Notes under the pieces: model-generated
Seen by the model: only the letters and a program-made list of their open reading frames with translations
The model's database searches: none
Told to the model about the DNA's origin: nothing
Program-made: the position numbers and the translations under genes
In this document: positions 49,062 through 58,904 of the stretch, one piece after another
Layout: every line of letters starts with the position of its first letter
How positions within the stretch are numbered: position 1 is the stretch's first letter
Assembly: GCA_947652605.1 (NCBI GenBank)
Contig: OX393577.1
Location: 67,046,108-67,110,107, forward strand
Direction: 5' to 3'
Origin: Elmis aenea
Lineage: Eukaryota; Arthropoda; Insecta; Coleoptera; Elmidae
Length of the DNA: 64,000 nt

Positions 49062-49450
49062 TGAATAGAGATCAATAGATAGACAAACCGAAAATGCTCC
49101 AAAGAAACGTGGAGAAACGGTGCTTCAAAGGCATCGCAAAGGAAATAGATAACATAAAAAATAACGGAATCACAGGAGGCAATGAAAACAAGGAGAGAAA
49201 GGCAACCACTTTCCCTGTAATATTTTGTTTGAGGTAAAACCTACTTACTGGACACAATTCCTCATAAACTATATACAGCAAAATATTCTTAATTTTTTTA
49301 CTGTTAAAATTGCTAAACTTAATAAAGGAGTATCCAAACTTCCAACAATTCATGTCAAATAATGCTAATCTTTGGCTAATTAAGACACTTTAGCAGTTAA
49401 TTTTCATTTACACTTTTATTGACCCATCAAAATTATTTACGAAAATCGCA
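49062..49450. repeat. segmental duplication, copy B
   Basis: Same LINE 3' fragment (GAATAGAGATCAATAGATAG) and flank as 46465-46825. Confidence 0.85.
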
Positions 49451-49768
49451 ATCAAACAAAATGATTTAACAATATTTTTAATCATCAATATATTTATTAA
49501 TTAAAGATGGCAATATTTTAACAGCATTAGATTCCTTTATCACGAGTGTTGATATCATGATATTTATGAGAATTAAAAATGCTGATCAATTTTAATTGAT
49601 ACTCTTTCTTTCTATTGCCTTAACAATTCTACCAGACCAAAATTATGACTGCTTTACTGGCACTACTTTTGTATCCTGTCATAAGGTTTTTAATTTCAAA
49701 ATTTTGGTACAACTATTATACATAAAAAATTTGTGTCTATTAGAAGTTTTAATACTTTTATCCTTAAC

Positions 49769-49828
49769 AAAATTTTCTTCAGCAACCGCCGATATTACAA
49801 ACAATAACAAAATTACCCAAAACTTCAT
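49769..49828 (-). pseudogene. orphan pacifastin signal-peptide exon
   Basis: Minus strand codes for MKFWVILLLFVISAVAEENF, the same signal peptide exon as genes A and C. The donor is damaged (GTTAAG where the sisters have GTAATG or GTAAGT), and the phase at this site would be 0 rather than 1. No exon 2 follows within 1 kb, so this copy is not functional. Confidence 0.8.
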
Positions 49829-49932
49829 TCTTTTATTTTTTTTTGTAATATTTAACACTACAAACAATACTCTTGACTAAAGGGATCTTGCAGTTCAATT
49901 AATATGATTGTTGAGATCCAAACAATAGTTAT

Positions 49933-50053
49933 TTATGTACCAAGGCAGTAAAGTTAGACTTTTTATCACGAGTGTGGATATTATTTGCCGAGACGAATTT
50001 GATGCAAATAACCACGTGAGAGATAAAAAGGAACTTTACTGCCGAGGTGCATA
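49933..50053. repeat. foldback repeat, 121 bp
   Basis: Arms GGCAGTAAAGTT...CTTTTTATC and GATAAAAAGGAACTTTACTGCC, with inner ACGAG/CACGTG-like and TTATTTGC/GCAAATAA arms. MITE-like, within the pacifastin array. Confidence 0.78.
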
Positions 50054-50059
50054 TTAAAC

Positions 50060-50635
50060 TTTTTCTGCGATCGTCAAAGAAATAGCGAAAAATCAAGCAA
50101 ATACATAAATTTTTACTTCATCTGTCAGATTCTCATTCTCTTGTCAAATATCTTGTATCTTTGAACAAAAGCACGCTCAACTTTTTTAAATTCAACCAAT
50201 AAGCGTAGCGCATTTTACGATTGCAGAAAAAATAATTATTTTATTACCTTATTATTTTAGCCTAATTATTTGATAAACCATTGTTCCCTAAATAATAGTC
50301 AATAAAGTATATATTTGACAATTAAATTTTATAGACTTGGGCCAATTAAAAAAGGTTTTAATTATTTTGAAATTAATTAATGCAAATCATTTTCGCAACA
50401 GCTCAATTTGGCCTCTGCCCTAATTTGTAAATCCACAACAAATTATGCATGTGTATATTTAATCAGCACGTGTTATAGGCACATCTTTTAATAAATGCCG
50501 TCTGTACGTGTCATATATTATTATCTATATTTCTCATTTAAAAATCAGTAAACGATTACTAGTGGCAAAAAATACATTATTTTAAAAATATTAGATTCTT
50601 TAGATGTTTATGTAGTTGTAGTGTTAACAACAGCT
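50060..50635. other. array spacer
   Basis: Non-coding. 50,270-50,400 matches 48,425-48,550 and 53,340-53,480 (CCTAAATAATAGTCAATAAA words), the upstream flank shared by the array genes. Confidence 0.65.
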
Positions 50636-50639
50636 GCTC

Positions 50640-50742
50640 TTAAATTGTTTTGGCGATGCACGCTTTTCCTATATATTTAAAACACCAACATTTATTGCAT
50701 CCCTTTGTCCAATATTCTCCAATTAAGCAATCTTTATGAGTA
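50640..50742 (-). CDS. lone pacifastin domain exon (possible third or alternative domain)
   Basis: An acceptor CATCTTTAG precedes 50742. The exon begins in the same phase as exon 3 of genes A and C and codes for a domain with CLIGEYWTKGCNKCWC, then 7 residues, then Cys5 and AKTI-stop. Cys1 to Cys5 fit the pacifastin pattern; Cys6 is absent. It lies downstream of gene C (minus sense). It may be an alternative last exon spliced from TG| of gene C exon 2, or the remnant of another gene copy. There is no own signal peptide. Confidence 0.55.
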
Positions 50743-51224
50743 CTAAAGATGCTTATTAATTTTTCATTAATACTCTTTGTTTCTATTACGTTAACAACAA
50801 TTCTACGAGACGACAATTATTGTGACTGCTTTACTGCAAAATTTGTAAAACTTAATAAAAGAAAATTCAAATTTACGTTGAATTATACAAATCTTTGGTG
50901 AATTAAGATGCTTTTGCTTTTAATTTTCGTTTGCACGTTTATTGATTCATTAAAATTAGCTGCAAGAATTGTATTAAGCAAAAATATTTATTGGTATACC
51001 GTTTTATAATTAAATTGTCTAATTCACAAAAAAGTGCACAGTGAAATTATTTACGACGACTGTATAGCCATTACAGGATCATAGTTTTAAATAAGAACGT
51101 TATCACAATAGTACAAGGTTTATTTTTTTAGGTCTATGATAAGACACTTTAGTCCAAAAATATTTGATCTTAAACAATGAAGTATTTATAAGGAAACCAT
51201 AGAGTAGTAGAAAGACTACCCAAA

Positions 51225-51600
51225 ATAACTATGAATAGACAAACCGGGAATGCTCCAAAGAAACGTGGAGAAGAGGCGTTTCAAAGGTATATCAAAGCGA
51301 ATAACATAAAAAAAGAGCGGAATCACAGGAGGCAATGAAAACAAGGAGAGGAAGGCAACCACATTCCCTGTACTATCTTTTTTCAGGTTAGACCTACTTG
51401 CTGGACCTAATTCTTAATAAACTATATACAATAAAATATTCTTAGTTTCTTTACTGTTTAAATTGCAAAATTTAATGAAGGAGTATGAAAACTTTCGACA
51501 ATTATTGTCCAGTAATGCAAATCTTTGGCTAATTAAGACATTTTAGCAGCTAATTTTTATTTACACTTTTATTGAACCATCAAAATTATTTACGTAAATC
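51225..51600. repeat. segmental duplication, copy C
   Basis: Same LINE 3' fragment (AATGCTCCAAAGAAACGTGG) and flank as copies A and B. Confidence 0.85.
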
Positions 51601-51752
51601 GCAATCAAACAAAATGATTTATCAATATTTTTAGGCAAATTACATTGTGTAATCCACAAAGAAGTGTTCTTAAAATAATGTAGGACAGGATAACTGGACA
51701 GCCATAACAGGGCCATAGTTTTTAATAAAAACGTTATCATCATAGTCCAATG

Positions 51753-51758
51753 TTTATT
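51753..51758 (-). terminator. AATAAA signal, pacifastin gene C
   Basis: AATAAA on the minus strand, 55 bp after the stop at 51813, in a flank matching the 3' flank of gene A. Confidence 0.55.
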
Positions 51759-51812
51759 TTTACTGGTTTCTAATAACACAGTTTAGTTCAAAAATATTTG
51801 ATCTTAAATATT

Positions 51813-53218
51813 TTACTCTTCGTGCGGAAACCATTGTCGCTCATTTGGGCTGAGGTCAGTGCAAAAGTAATTGTTATTACCTACACACGTACAACTTTGA
51901 TCTATGTTTTCCCATGTTGAACCCTTAACGCAAGTCTTCTTGTGTTTCTCAGATTCGTTACTGAAAATACATGAAATCAACTTTGAATATCCGTCAAAAC
52001 TTTTACCAACAAAAACTCCGTGTGATAAAAATAATGAAATTACTATCACGATACAATTATCACATTTTTCTCTTTATTATATAGTGTCTTAATTAAAGAT
52101 GTTCCGTTAATTTACATATAGATTGACAAGTAAAAATTAAATCGTAGAATCTTCAATACGGTTGAGCCCCGACGTTTCCTAGACTAACGCGATTTTAAGA
52201 AGTTTGGACCAAATTTGAATGTTTTACTGGGTATCTAGGTTACCATAATAGTTATCGAAAATCTGTTATCAGGCTGTTGAGCTATTTTTTTGAGAAAAGA
52301 ACGCCTGTGTAATCAGATTTTTCATATCGCTTTTCATTTTGGCACTATAGACGAAAATTGAAATTTCATCATTTTTAAAATTTACTATAACTTCTTTATT
52401 TATTAAAATAAAACAAAATGTTAAATTTTTTTAAATAGAAACTCTAGTTAGCCATGACTTTATATAAAAGAGTTTATTTTTAGCTTTTTAAAAACACATC
52501 TATAAAGATCTGTGTAAAAAACCTTAATATCATTTTGTTGTTTGAATAAATAAAGAAGTTATGGTAAATTTTCAAAAATAATGAAATTTCATTTTTCATC
52601 TGCAGTGCCAAAATTGAAACGATATTAAAAATTTGATTACATAGGCGTTCTTTTCTCAAAAAAATAGCCTAATATATCTATATCACATTTTCGCTAATTA
52701 GGTAACCCAGATACCCTGTAAAACATTCGAATTTGGTATACCGAATTTGAAATCACTTTTTACAGGCAGTTTTATTTAAATGATTTTATTTAAAATTTTT
52801 AATTTAAAGCGCCGAAACTATGTATCTTGTAAGTTACGATCTTAGTTGAATTTAAATTGTGCCGCTTAATTCGTTAGGAAACAATTGTTATTTACCATCC
52901 CTTTCTGTCACAACCTCCTATTTTAGATTCAAAAGTACAAAAACATCCATTGCAGTCATTTTTCTTGTACGGTAAACCTGGTTGGCAAACTGGAAAATAC
53001 ACTTTTTTAAAAACCTAAGATGCTTAAGGTATTTAATTAAATGGAAATCATAAACTTTTAACCTTTAAAAAAAATTACAGAACCTTAATTTTACAAAATG
53101 GTTGTACATAAAAAATTTGTGTCTGTAAGAGGTTTGAGTACTTTTTATACTTACGAAAATCAAATTCATCAGCAACCGCAACTGCTACAAACAATGACAA
53201 AATTACCCAAAATTTCAT
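51813..53218 (-). CDS. two-domain pacifastin-type protease inhibitor, gene C, domain 2 lacking Cys2 and Cys6
   Basis: Exons 53218-53155, 52989-52896 and 51960-51813 join in phase to 101 residues. Residues 1-16 are the signal peptide (MKFWVILSLFVAVAVA). Domain 1 has cysteines 23, 34, 37, 39, 48 and 53 (the last made by splicing TG|T) and P1-P1' Arg50-Lys51, which predicts a trypsin inhibitor. Domain 2 keeps Cys63, 76, 78 and 86, equivalent to positions 1, 3, 4 and 5. Position 2 is Asp73 and position 6 is Pro91. In known pacifastins Cys2 pairs with Cys6, so one whole disulfide is lost and the other two (1-4, 3-5) could still form. A 10-residue tail (ERQWFPHEE end) follows. Intron 2 carries a foldback element. 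The TATA box is intact. Confidence 0.82.
52207..52737. mobile_element. foldback MITE in intron 2 of pacifastin gene C
   Basis: Arms of about 200 bp: left starts ACCAAATTTGAATGTTTTAC, then TGGGTATCTAGGTTACC; right ends with the counterpart GGTAACCCAGATACCCTGTA, then AAACATTCGAATTTGGT. The homologous intron of gene A is about 500 bp shorter and lacks it, an empty site. Confidence 0.88.
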
Positions 53219-53286
53219 TTTTTGAATTTATTTTTAATATGTAACACTGCTAATAACACTCTTGATTAAAAGGATCTTGCAGCGCA

Positions 53287-53293
53287 ATTTATA
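53287..53293 (-). promoter_or_regulatory. TATA box of pacifastin gene C
   Basis: CCTATAAATTGC on the minus strand, 75 bp upstream of the ATG at 53218. The homologous site upstream of gene A reads CCTACAAATTGC (near 48,380), and that upstream of the orphan exon at 49.8 kb is also altered. Confidence 0.6.
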
Positions 53294-53299
53294 GGATTT

Positions 53300-53980
53300 T
53301 TGAGGTCCAAACAACATAAATTATTTTATTATCCAATTGTTTTACTCTAATTATTTCGTAAACCATTGTTCCCTAAACAATAGTCGATAAATTTATATAT
53401 TTCCCATTAAATATTATATGTTTTTGCTAACGAAAAAACATTTTAATTGGTTTGAAATTAATTTATGCCAATAATTTTCGCAACAACAGAATTCGGACTT
53501 TGCCCTTAATTTTTAAATCCAGTACCTCATGTGTTTATTTAATTACGACTCATTATAAGCATTTGTGTATCAGATATTACTATTATTACTTCACATTTTA
53601 AAATAAGTAACGTTTATTAATTAAAGATAACAATATTTTAACAGAATTAGATTCCTTCAAATTCTAAGCAGTGACAATGTAATAGAGGAACAACGGCTTC
53701 TTATTTAATACATGCGTAAACTAATCTATCTAAAGGTGTTTACTGTACATAAACAGGATTCGAGAAATATGAGAAGATACTACTTGACAGCTGTGTTGAA
53801 ATTTGTCATCTTCCGTCGTAAACAATTCTCCATCTAAAGAAATGAGAATTCTAAACATTATTTTTATGAATACATATCATCAGCATTACCCCATATTATG
53901 CACAGACATTTATTCACAGAACGCCTGTAGATTTTAATTTCAAACTAAACAGTGCTTAAGTAAACCGATTATTGCACAAT
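53300..53980. other. upstream flank of the pacifastin array
   Basis: No gene. 53,340-53,480 is shared with the spacers at 48.4 and 50.3 kb. Confidence 0.55.
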
Positions 53981-53984
53981 TCGA

Positions 53985-54220
53985 TGAACTTGTTCTATGG
54001 TACCATGTTCTCCCCTAAACTCAAATTGGTGATCAGGTATGATGTGTTTTTCTTTTAGTGTGGGTCTGAACTTTTTCAGAATTTGTTTTGGAAATAGTTG
54101 TCATATTACTGGGTGAAGGCTAGGTGATCTACAAGAGATTACTTCACCAGGTGGTTTGCCAGGTTTCAGGATCATAATAATGTCAGCAACTTTCCATTGT
54201 CTAGGAAAGAGGCAAGTTAT
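53985..54220 (-). mobile_element. LINE reverse transcriptase scrap, Jockey-like
   Basis: Minus strand gives LPRQWKVADIIMILKPGKPP and, after a frameshift, IPDHQFEFRGEHGTIEQVH, the conserved N-terminal RT blocks of Jockey-type LINEs. Confidence 0.8.
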
Positions 54221-54226
54221 AATTTA

Positions 54227-54252
54227 TTTATTTATTTATTTATTTAATTCTT
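54227..54252. repeat. (TTTA)n microsatellite
   Basis: About six TTTA units. Confidence 0.9.
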
Positions 54253-54259
54253 TCTAACA

Positions 54260-55375
54260 GGGGGCTAACCCCTGCTAATGATAGCAATTGCCACTTCCTA
54301 GCCAAGTTTTTGTTGTTGTTTCATTTTGTAATCTATTGTTGTGCATTAGTCATCATCATCTTTGTATTCTTGCAATGGTTGATGTTTTCAGTTTGCCATT
54401 TTAATGACATTCCGGGTCGCTCATAAGCGGAAAAAGCTGAATTTTGCTGGTGTATTCTTATAGAACACTTCACCTACACATCATAGTCGTTCATCACAAT
54501 ATTTGCAATACGTTTGAACTACGAGACATATTACAAATGTTCCTGGATGTTTTAAAAAGTTATAAAATTTAAAACCAGTTTAAATGAAGTAGGTTTTGTC
54601 ATAAATCTGCCAATAAGGCTGAATTTACCAGAAATGGTGTTATGCGAGGAATTGTAAAAGATGAATTGTAGAAACTTGTAACCGAAACCGCTGGTATACT
54701 GCAACAAGAGCGAATATTGTTGCAGGCGTTGGATACCATCCCAAACGTGTAATTCTTGAATATAATGGATGAGATTACAATGCAAATTTACCTCAAGTAA
54801 TACAGTCAAGAACTTCTTAGATAATCCGACATAGATCTGATGATTTTGTTTTGATGTACATATTTTCAATGTAGGTTTTCGACGCACACTGTATAAAAGT
54901 CATTCAGCATTTGAGCTGGAAATAAAATGAAATAAAACCTATTCAAAATTTTCATAAGGATTAGAATGCAAATAAGATTGAAGAGGGATGACCCAAAGTT
55001 TATTAAAAACCGCCAAGGTAAACGACAGAACTGCGGAGGAAATTAAAATAATCTTAAAATATGCGTGGCTAGCTGCAATTTCTTTCATCTCATCCTCAAA
55101 GCAAGAAAACTAATTTACATTGTAGTATTCAGATATTTAAATCCTTGTGAAAGGATATTTGTGCTGAATGTATACGTTAAGAAATATGTAAAATACGTTG
55201 TAGCAGGTAATAGCAAACGGAAATCCGGTACAGTTTATTCTGCGCCCGTTTCAGGGATTACAAACTGTATTATGTCCATTATCTTTCATTCCAATTGATC
55301 CTGCATATACACACACGAGATTTTGATGCTAGTTTCATGTGTATCGCTTGTGCAGTGTTAGTGAAACTTTTGTAA
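54260..55375. other. gene-free stretch
   Basis: A 111-codon minus-strand frame (54552-54887) shows no recognisable domain and no splice context. It may be a decayed transposon end (ACAGTGTGCGTCGAA nearby). Confidence 0.35.
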
Positions 55376-55379
55376 ATAT

Positions 55380-56290
55380 TTCACTCACTTGCCTATCCAG
55401 ACCTCTTCTACCTTTCAGTGTAGAGAGGATTTGGAGTTAAGTTTTGGCTTTTCTTGCACTAGTCTTACAATTTTTTTCTGTCCTTTGCAACCTTGATGGC
55501 ACTGTTCCACTCCCTGTCTTCATTTATTAATATATCCAACACTTGATTATCCCATGTTTTTCTAGGGCGTCCTCTAACCTTTTTCTTCCCCTTAACTTCC
55601 CATACATTCTTTGCGGTTCTTGTGTCCGGCATCCTCACCATGTGTCCCCACCAACTTAATTGTTTTCTTTCTATCTTTTCTTGTAATGACTCTACTCCCA
55701 GGGGTTCTCTCATTACTTCATTCTTTATTCTATCCCTCTTTGTTACTCCTAATATCCCTCTCAGGAATTTCATCTCACAAGATGTCAGCATGGATTTATG
55801 TCTATCTGTTAGATTCCGGGACTCCGCTTCATAATATGTTAAACTGGTACCAAAACGGTATTGTAGATTTTCTTTTGTTGGCCTACTAACTACCCTCTTA
55901 TTTATAAAGGGCTTTAGCAATGAATTTGCAGTGTTTATGCGGTTGCTTATCTCCCTTTCCATGTATCCATCGTTTTCTATCATCGAACCTAGATATTTTA
56001 TGTTTTCACCTGATCTTATTGTAGCGTTCTCGATTGTTATCTGAGCGTCCAAGCCTTCATCACCAATCACCAATATTTCTGTCCTATTTGTGTTAATATT
56101 CATGCTATATTTAGCCAACTCTGTTTTCCAACGTCTTGTATTTTCTACCAGATTTCTTTTGGAAGTGGCGCATAGTATGAGGTCGTCCGCATACATTTAT
56201 TCCTTAACTTCAACTGGTTGTAAGTTTCTGTATCCTAGGGCCACTCCTTTTGCTTCATTTTTTACATCCTTTCGTCCATGATTGCAATAA
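55380..56290 (-). mobile_element. LINE type B reverse transcriptase, long open 3' part
   Basis: The 243-codon minus-strand frame 55465-56196 starts at the catalytic box YADDLILCA. It then has MNINTNRTEILVIGDEG, IKYLGSMIENDGYMEREISN, the thumb region (MKFLRGILGVTKRDRIKNE) and LSWWGHMVRMPDTR with RGRPRKTWD. Upstream (56,197-56,290) a further broken RT block can be read. Few disabling changes, so this is one of the younger LINE copies. 5'-truncated, without endonuclease. Confidence 0.88.
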
Positions 56291-56373
56291 ATAAAAGCTG
56301 GTAAATGTCTAAACTACTAAATAACGCTTCCAGCTTAAGAAAGATAGTCTAGCCAGAGCAGCGTTTTCCAATA

Positions 56374-57315
56374 GAGGCAAAGGTGGTAATATGGGCCCTG
56401 TTGGTAATATGAGCCCCCTCAATATCTCATTAATTACCTCGTGTATTTTGGCAACAGCGACGGAAATCAAGTGACGTGTGTTGATACTTTCGCTACAACA
56501 TCGTACAAACGTCAGTGCCTGCTGTCATAGTGGAGGTTAACTGTTTATTGTATTTTCGCCCTGAAGAAAGTTTTCAAGGTAATACTTTGTATCCATATTT
56601 CTGCACCGTTTTTTGACATTTATGTGTTTCAACTAGAGCTTTATATTAAACAAGTTGTAAAGATTGTATTAATTCAAATATTTTTTAATGTATGAATAAC
56701 ATTTGTAGATTATAAATTTTTTGTTTTTAGACAAGTTTGCGGTTAATATGAGCCCCCAAGGTGCCCATATTATGTTAGGGTCCCATAATACAACCATGTA
56801 ATTTTTTTTGTAGATGCCGCGAAAAGTTATAAATATACGCAAGACCAAGACGACGCAATGTGCCTATTTTGCGAAGGTCTTTTTTCAAACGACAATAAAG
56901 GAGAACTATGGGTGCAATGTCTCATTTGCGAAATGTGGGCACATAATGAATGTACCGGATGTGAGAAAGATAATTACGTTTGTGATTTTTGCAAATAATT
57001 TAAAGTTGTTTAAAATAAAAGTGATTACTATCTACACTAAACCATTTTTTATTTCTGGAATGCATTTTTATTTGCTTTAACTAAGGGGCTCATATTACCA
57101 GCACATTTCTGTTTTCTCAAAAAATGCACCATTCTGTAAAAAATATATTATCCTTTGACTTGAAGTCAATATCAGTATTTTTACTGCATAATTAGATCAA
57201 AAACATGTCGAAGTATATTTTCTGTAAAATTCAGGCTGAAATAATGTTTTCTCTGAAAGTTTCAACTCTTTCAACTAATAAACAAAATGGGGGCCCATAT
57301 TACCACCTTTGCCTC
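56374..57315 (+). mobile_element. pogo/Tc1-type element, 942 bp, non-autonomous, carrying a PHD-like exon
   Basis: Perfect 25-bp TIRs start GAGGCAAAGGTGG and end CCACCTTTGCCTC, flanked by TA at 56372-56373 and 57316-57317. The motif TAATATGRGCCC occurs at least six times in the two subterminal parts and centrally (near 56,387, 56,405, 56,745, 56,766, 57,088 and 57,292). Inside is a remnant gene: a donor AAG|GTAATA near 56,580 and a last exon at 56814-56998. The transposase catalytic part is missing. Confidence 0.9.
56814..56998 (+). pseudogene. PHD-like zinc finger, last exon of a deleted transposase
   Basis: After the acceptor TTTTTTTTGTAG the frame starting AT|GCC GCG codes for 61 residues. 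These contain MCLFCEGLF, then GELWVQCLICEMWAHNEC and CDFCK-stop. The C-x2-C, C-x2-C-x2-W-x-H-x2-C and C-x2-C pattern is a PHD-type finger as found at the C-terminus of some insect pogo/Tigger-like DDE proteins. The overlapping ATG frame (56814-57080) is a shadow. Confidence 0.75.
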
Positions 57316-57319
57316 TATG

Positions 57320-58900
57320 AGTTACAAGAAACCCAAAAAGATAAGCAATTTTTAATTAAACTCATTATTATTATTAAATAAATAGTTTTGTGCCTATGTA
57401 TTTTTAAATATTCAGGTATTATAAATAACAATATATATCTTATATAATAGGATTAATATAAATCTTGTTAAGTTGAATCCTAATTAGATAAACATGAAGT
57501 CTTTCATCAACCCGCATATTCGTTTTTACGAACGAATTGAATGATGTTTCTCATTTTATTGGAGTGATTGTAAAATGCATGACCAGTTCCGTTTGTCTCA
57601 TAAAACAGCGTCGGAATTTTCAAAGCAAATTGTGCCTTTGTACTAGATATCGCTGTTTTTGATGGTCGATGACGTGGCTTCATTCATAAATCGTATGGGG
57701 TTAAAAACAAATATTCTACAAGGCACTTACACCCGACAAAAGCCGAGTGAGAAAACAAAAGGTGATAAATCCCAAATACCAAATGAAATTTTAAATGTAA
57801 AACAATGCAGAAAAACATTTTTTTTTCTATGATATTTTACAAAAATTTTACAGATAAGTATTTCAATTAGTACATATTCAAAGAACTCGCTACATTACAC
57901 ACTAATGCAATGCAATTCTTAAAGCATAAACACGCCAAATTAATATATCTTGTTGATTCATGCCTCATATACACCTACACAACGCTAATTTAAAATTAAT
58001 TTCTGCTAATTCTGATACACATTCCTTCTCGTTCTTTCGTTTGAAAGCGCTTATGGCCGTCTCCCTCTTCAACGTTATCAGTTCTCACCAGGCTATATGC
58101 AGATTAGCCATAAGACATTAGAATTAACAAACAGACCAGAAGCACAAGCATGGCATTTTGTTGTCCTTGTCAGTTCGTGGAATGTAATAAGGATGGAGGA
58201 ATATATAGTACCATAGCCTTATAGACTCAATATTATTACTAGAGCTGGTCCCTCAGCTGCAGGAATCCAACCCCTCGGGCGTGAAAACGATTAAAGGGGG
58301 TTTATTTAGAAATTAGCTGTGTTTTGTTAGCGAGGGTGTCGACTAATGCATTTATTGCAGTTTTATTGTAAAGGGAAGTAGGGTTGCTTTGTTGTTTTAT
58401 TAATATCATCACGAAATTGTGATAACAGCTCAATTACATCGGTTTATTTATGTATAAGAGAAACTTCTTTGCAGATAAATTCACACTTTAGGAACTACTC
58501 AAAGATAATTTCTCTTTGTTGCTAGTTCACAAACTACAACAGAAACGATGCCGATTAAAAGTAATGTAAAAATTTTCATTTTTAATTTATTCTTTCAACT
58601 TTTTTAGACGTAAGCTAGGCCTTTGATAACTGTCCTCCTAGAGTCTACACGGCGGCCATGTTTTTACAAGAAAGAGATTGAAAATTTACACAAAATATGG
58701 CAAACTGTCGTTAATAATGATAGTAAATGCGCATTCGATTAAGAAACAAAAACTTTGTTGTAAGACTTGAGGTTTTCAACCAAATTAAAATAGTTAATTA
58801 CCCTTCCTGTAAACAACGAGCACAAGAATGTAATATGTATTTAATTAAGTATGGAGAAATTATAAAATTGTATGACAGAACGATTTTCGCTTCTTATTTA
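57320..58900. other. gene-free stretch with GC-richer patches
   Basis: No supported gene. 58,020-58,340 has CpG-richer sequence that looks less decayed than its surroundings. Confidence 0.35.
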
Positions 58901-58904
58901 TTTA

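Noticed and set aside
54552..54887. 111-codon minus-strand frame
   Set aside because: No domain recognised and no gene context; possibly part of a decayed transposon.
56814..57080. 88-codon frame starting ATGCCGCG
   Set aside because: The zinc finger lies in a different frame with an acceptor just before it; this one is a shadow.
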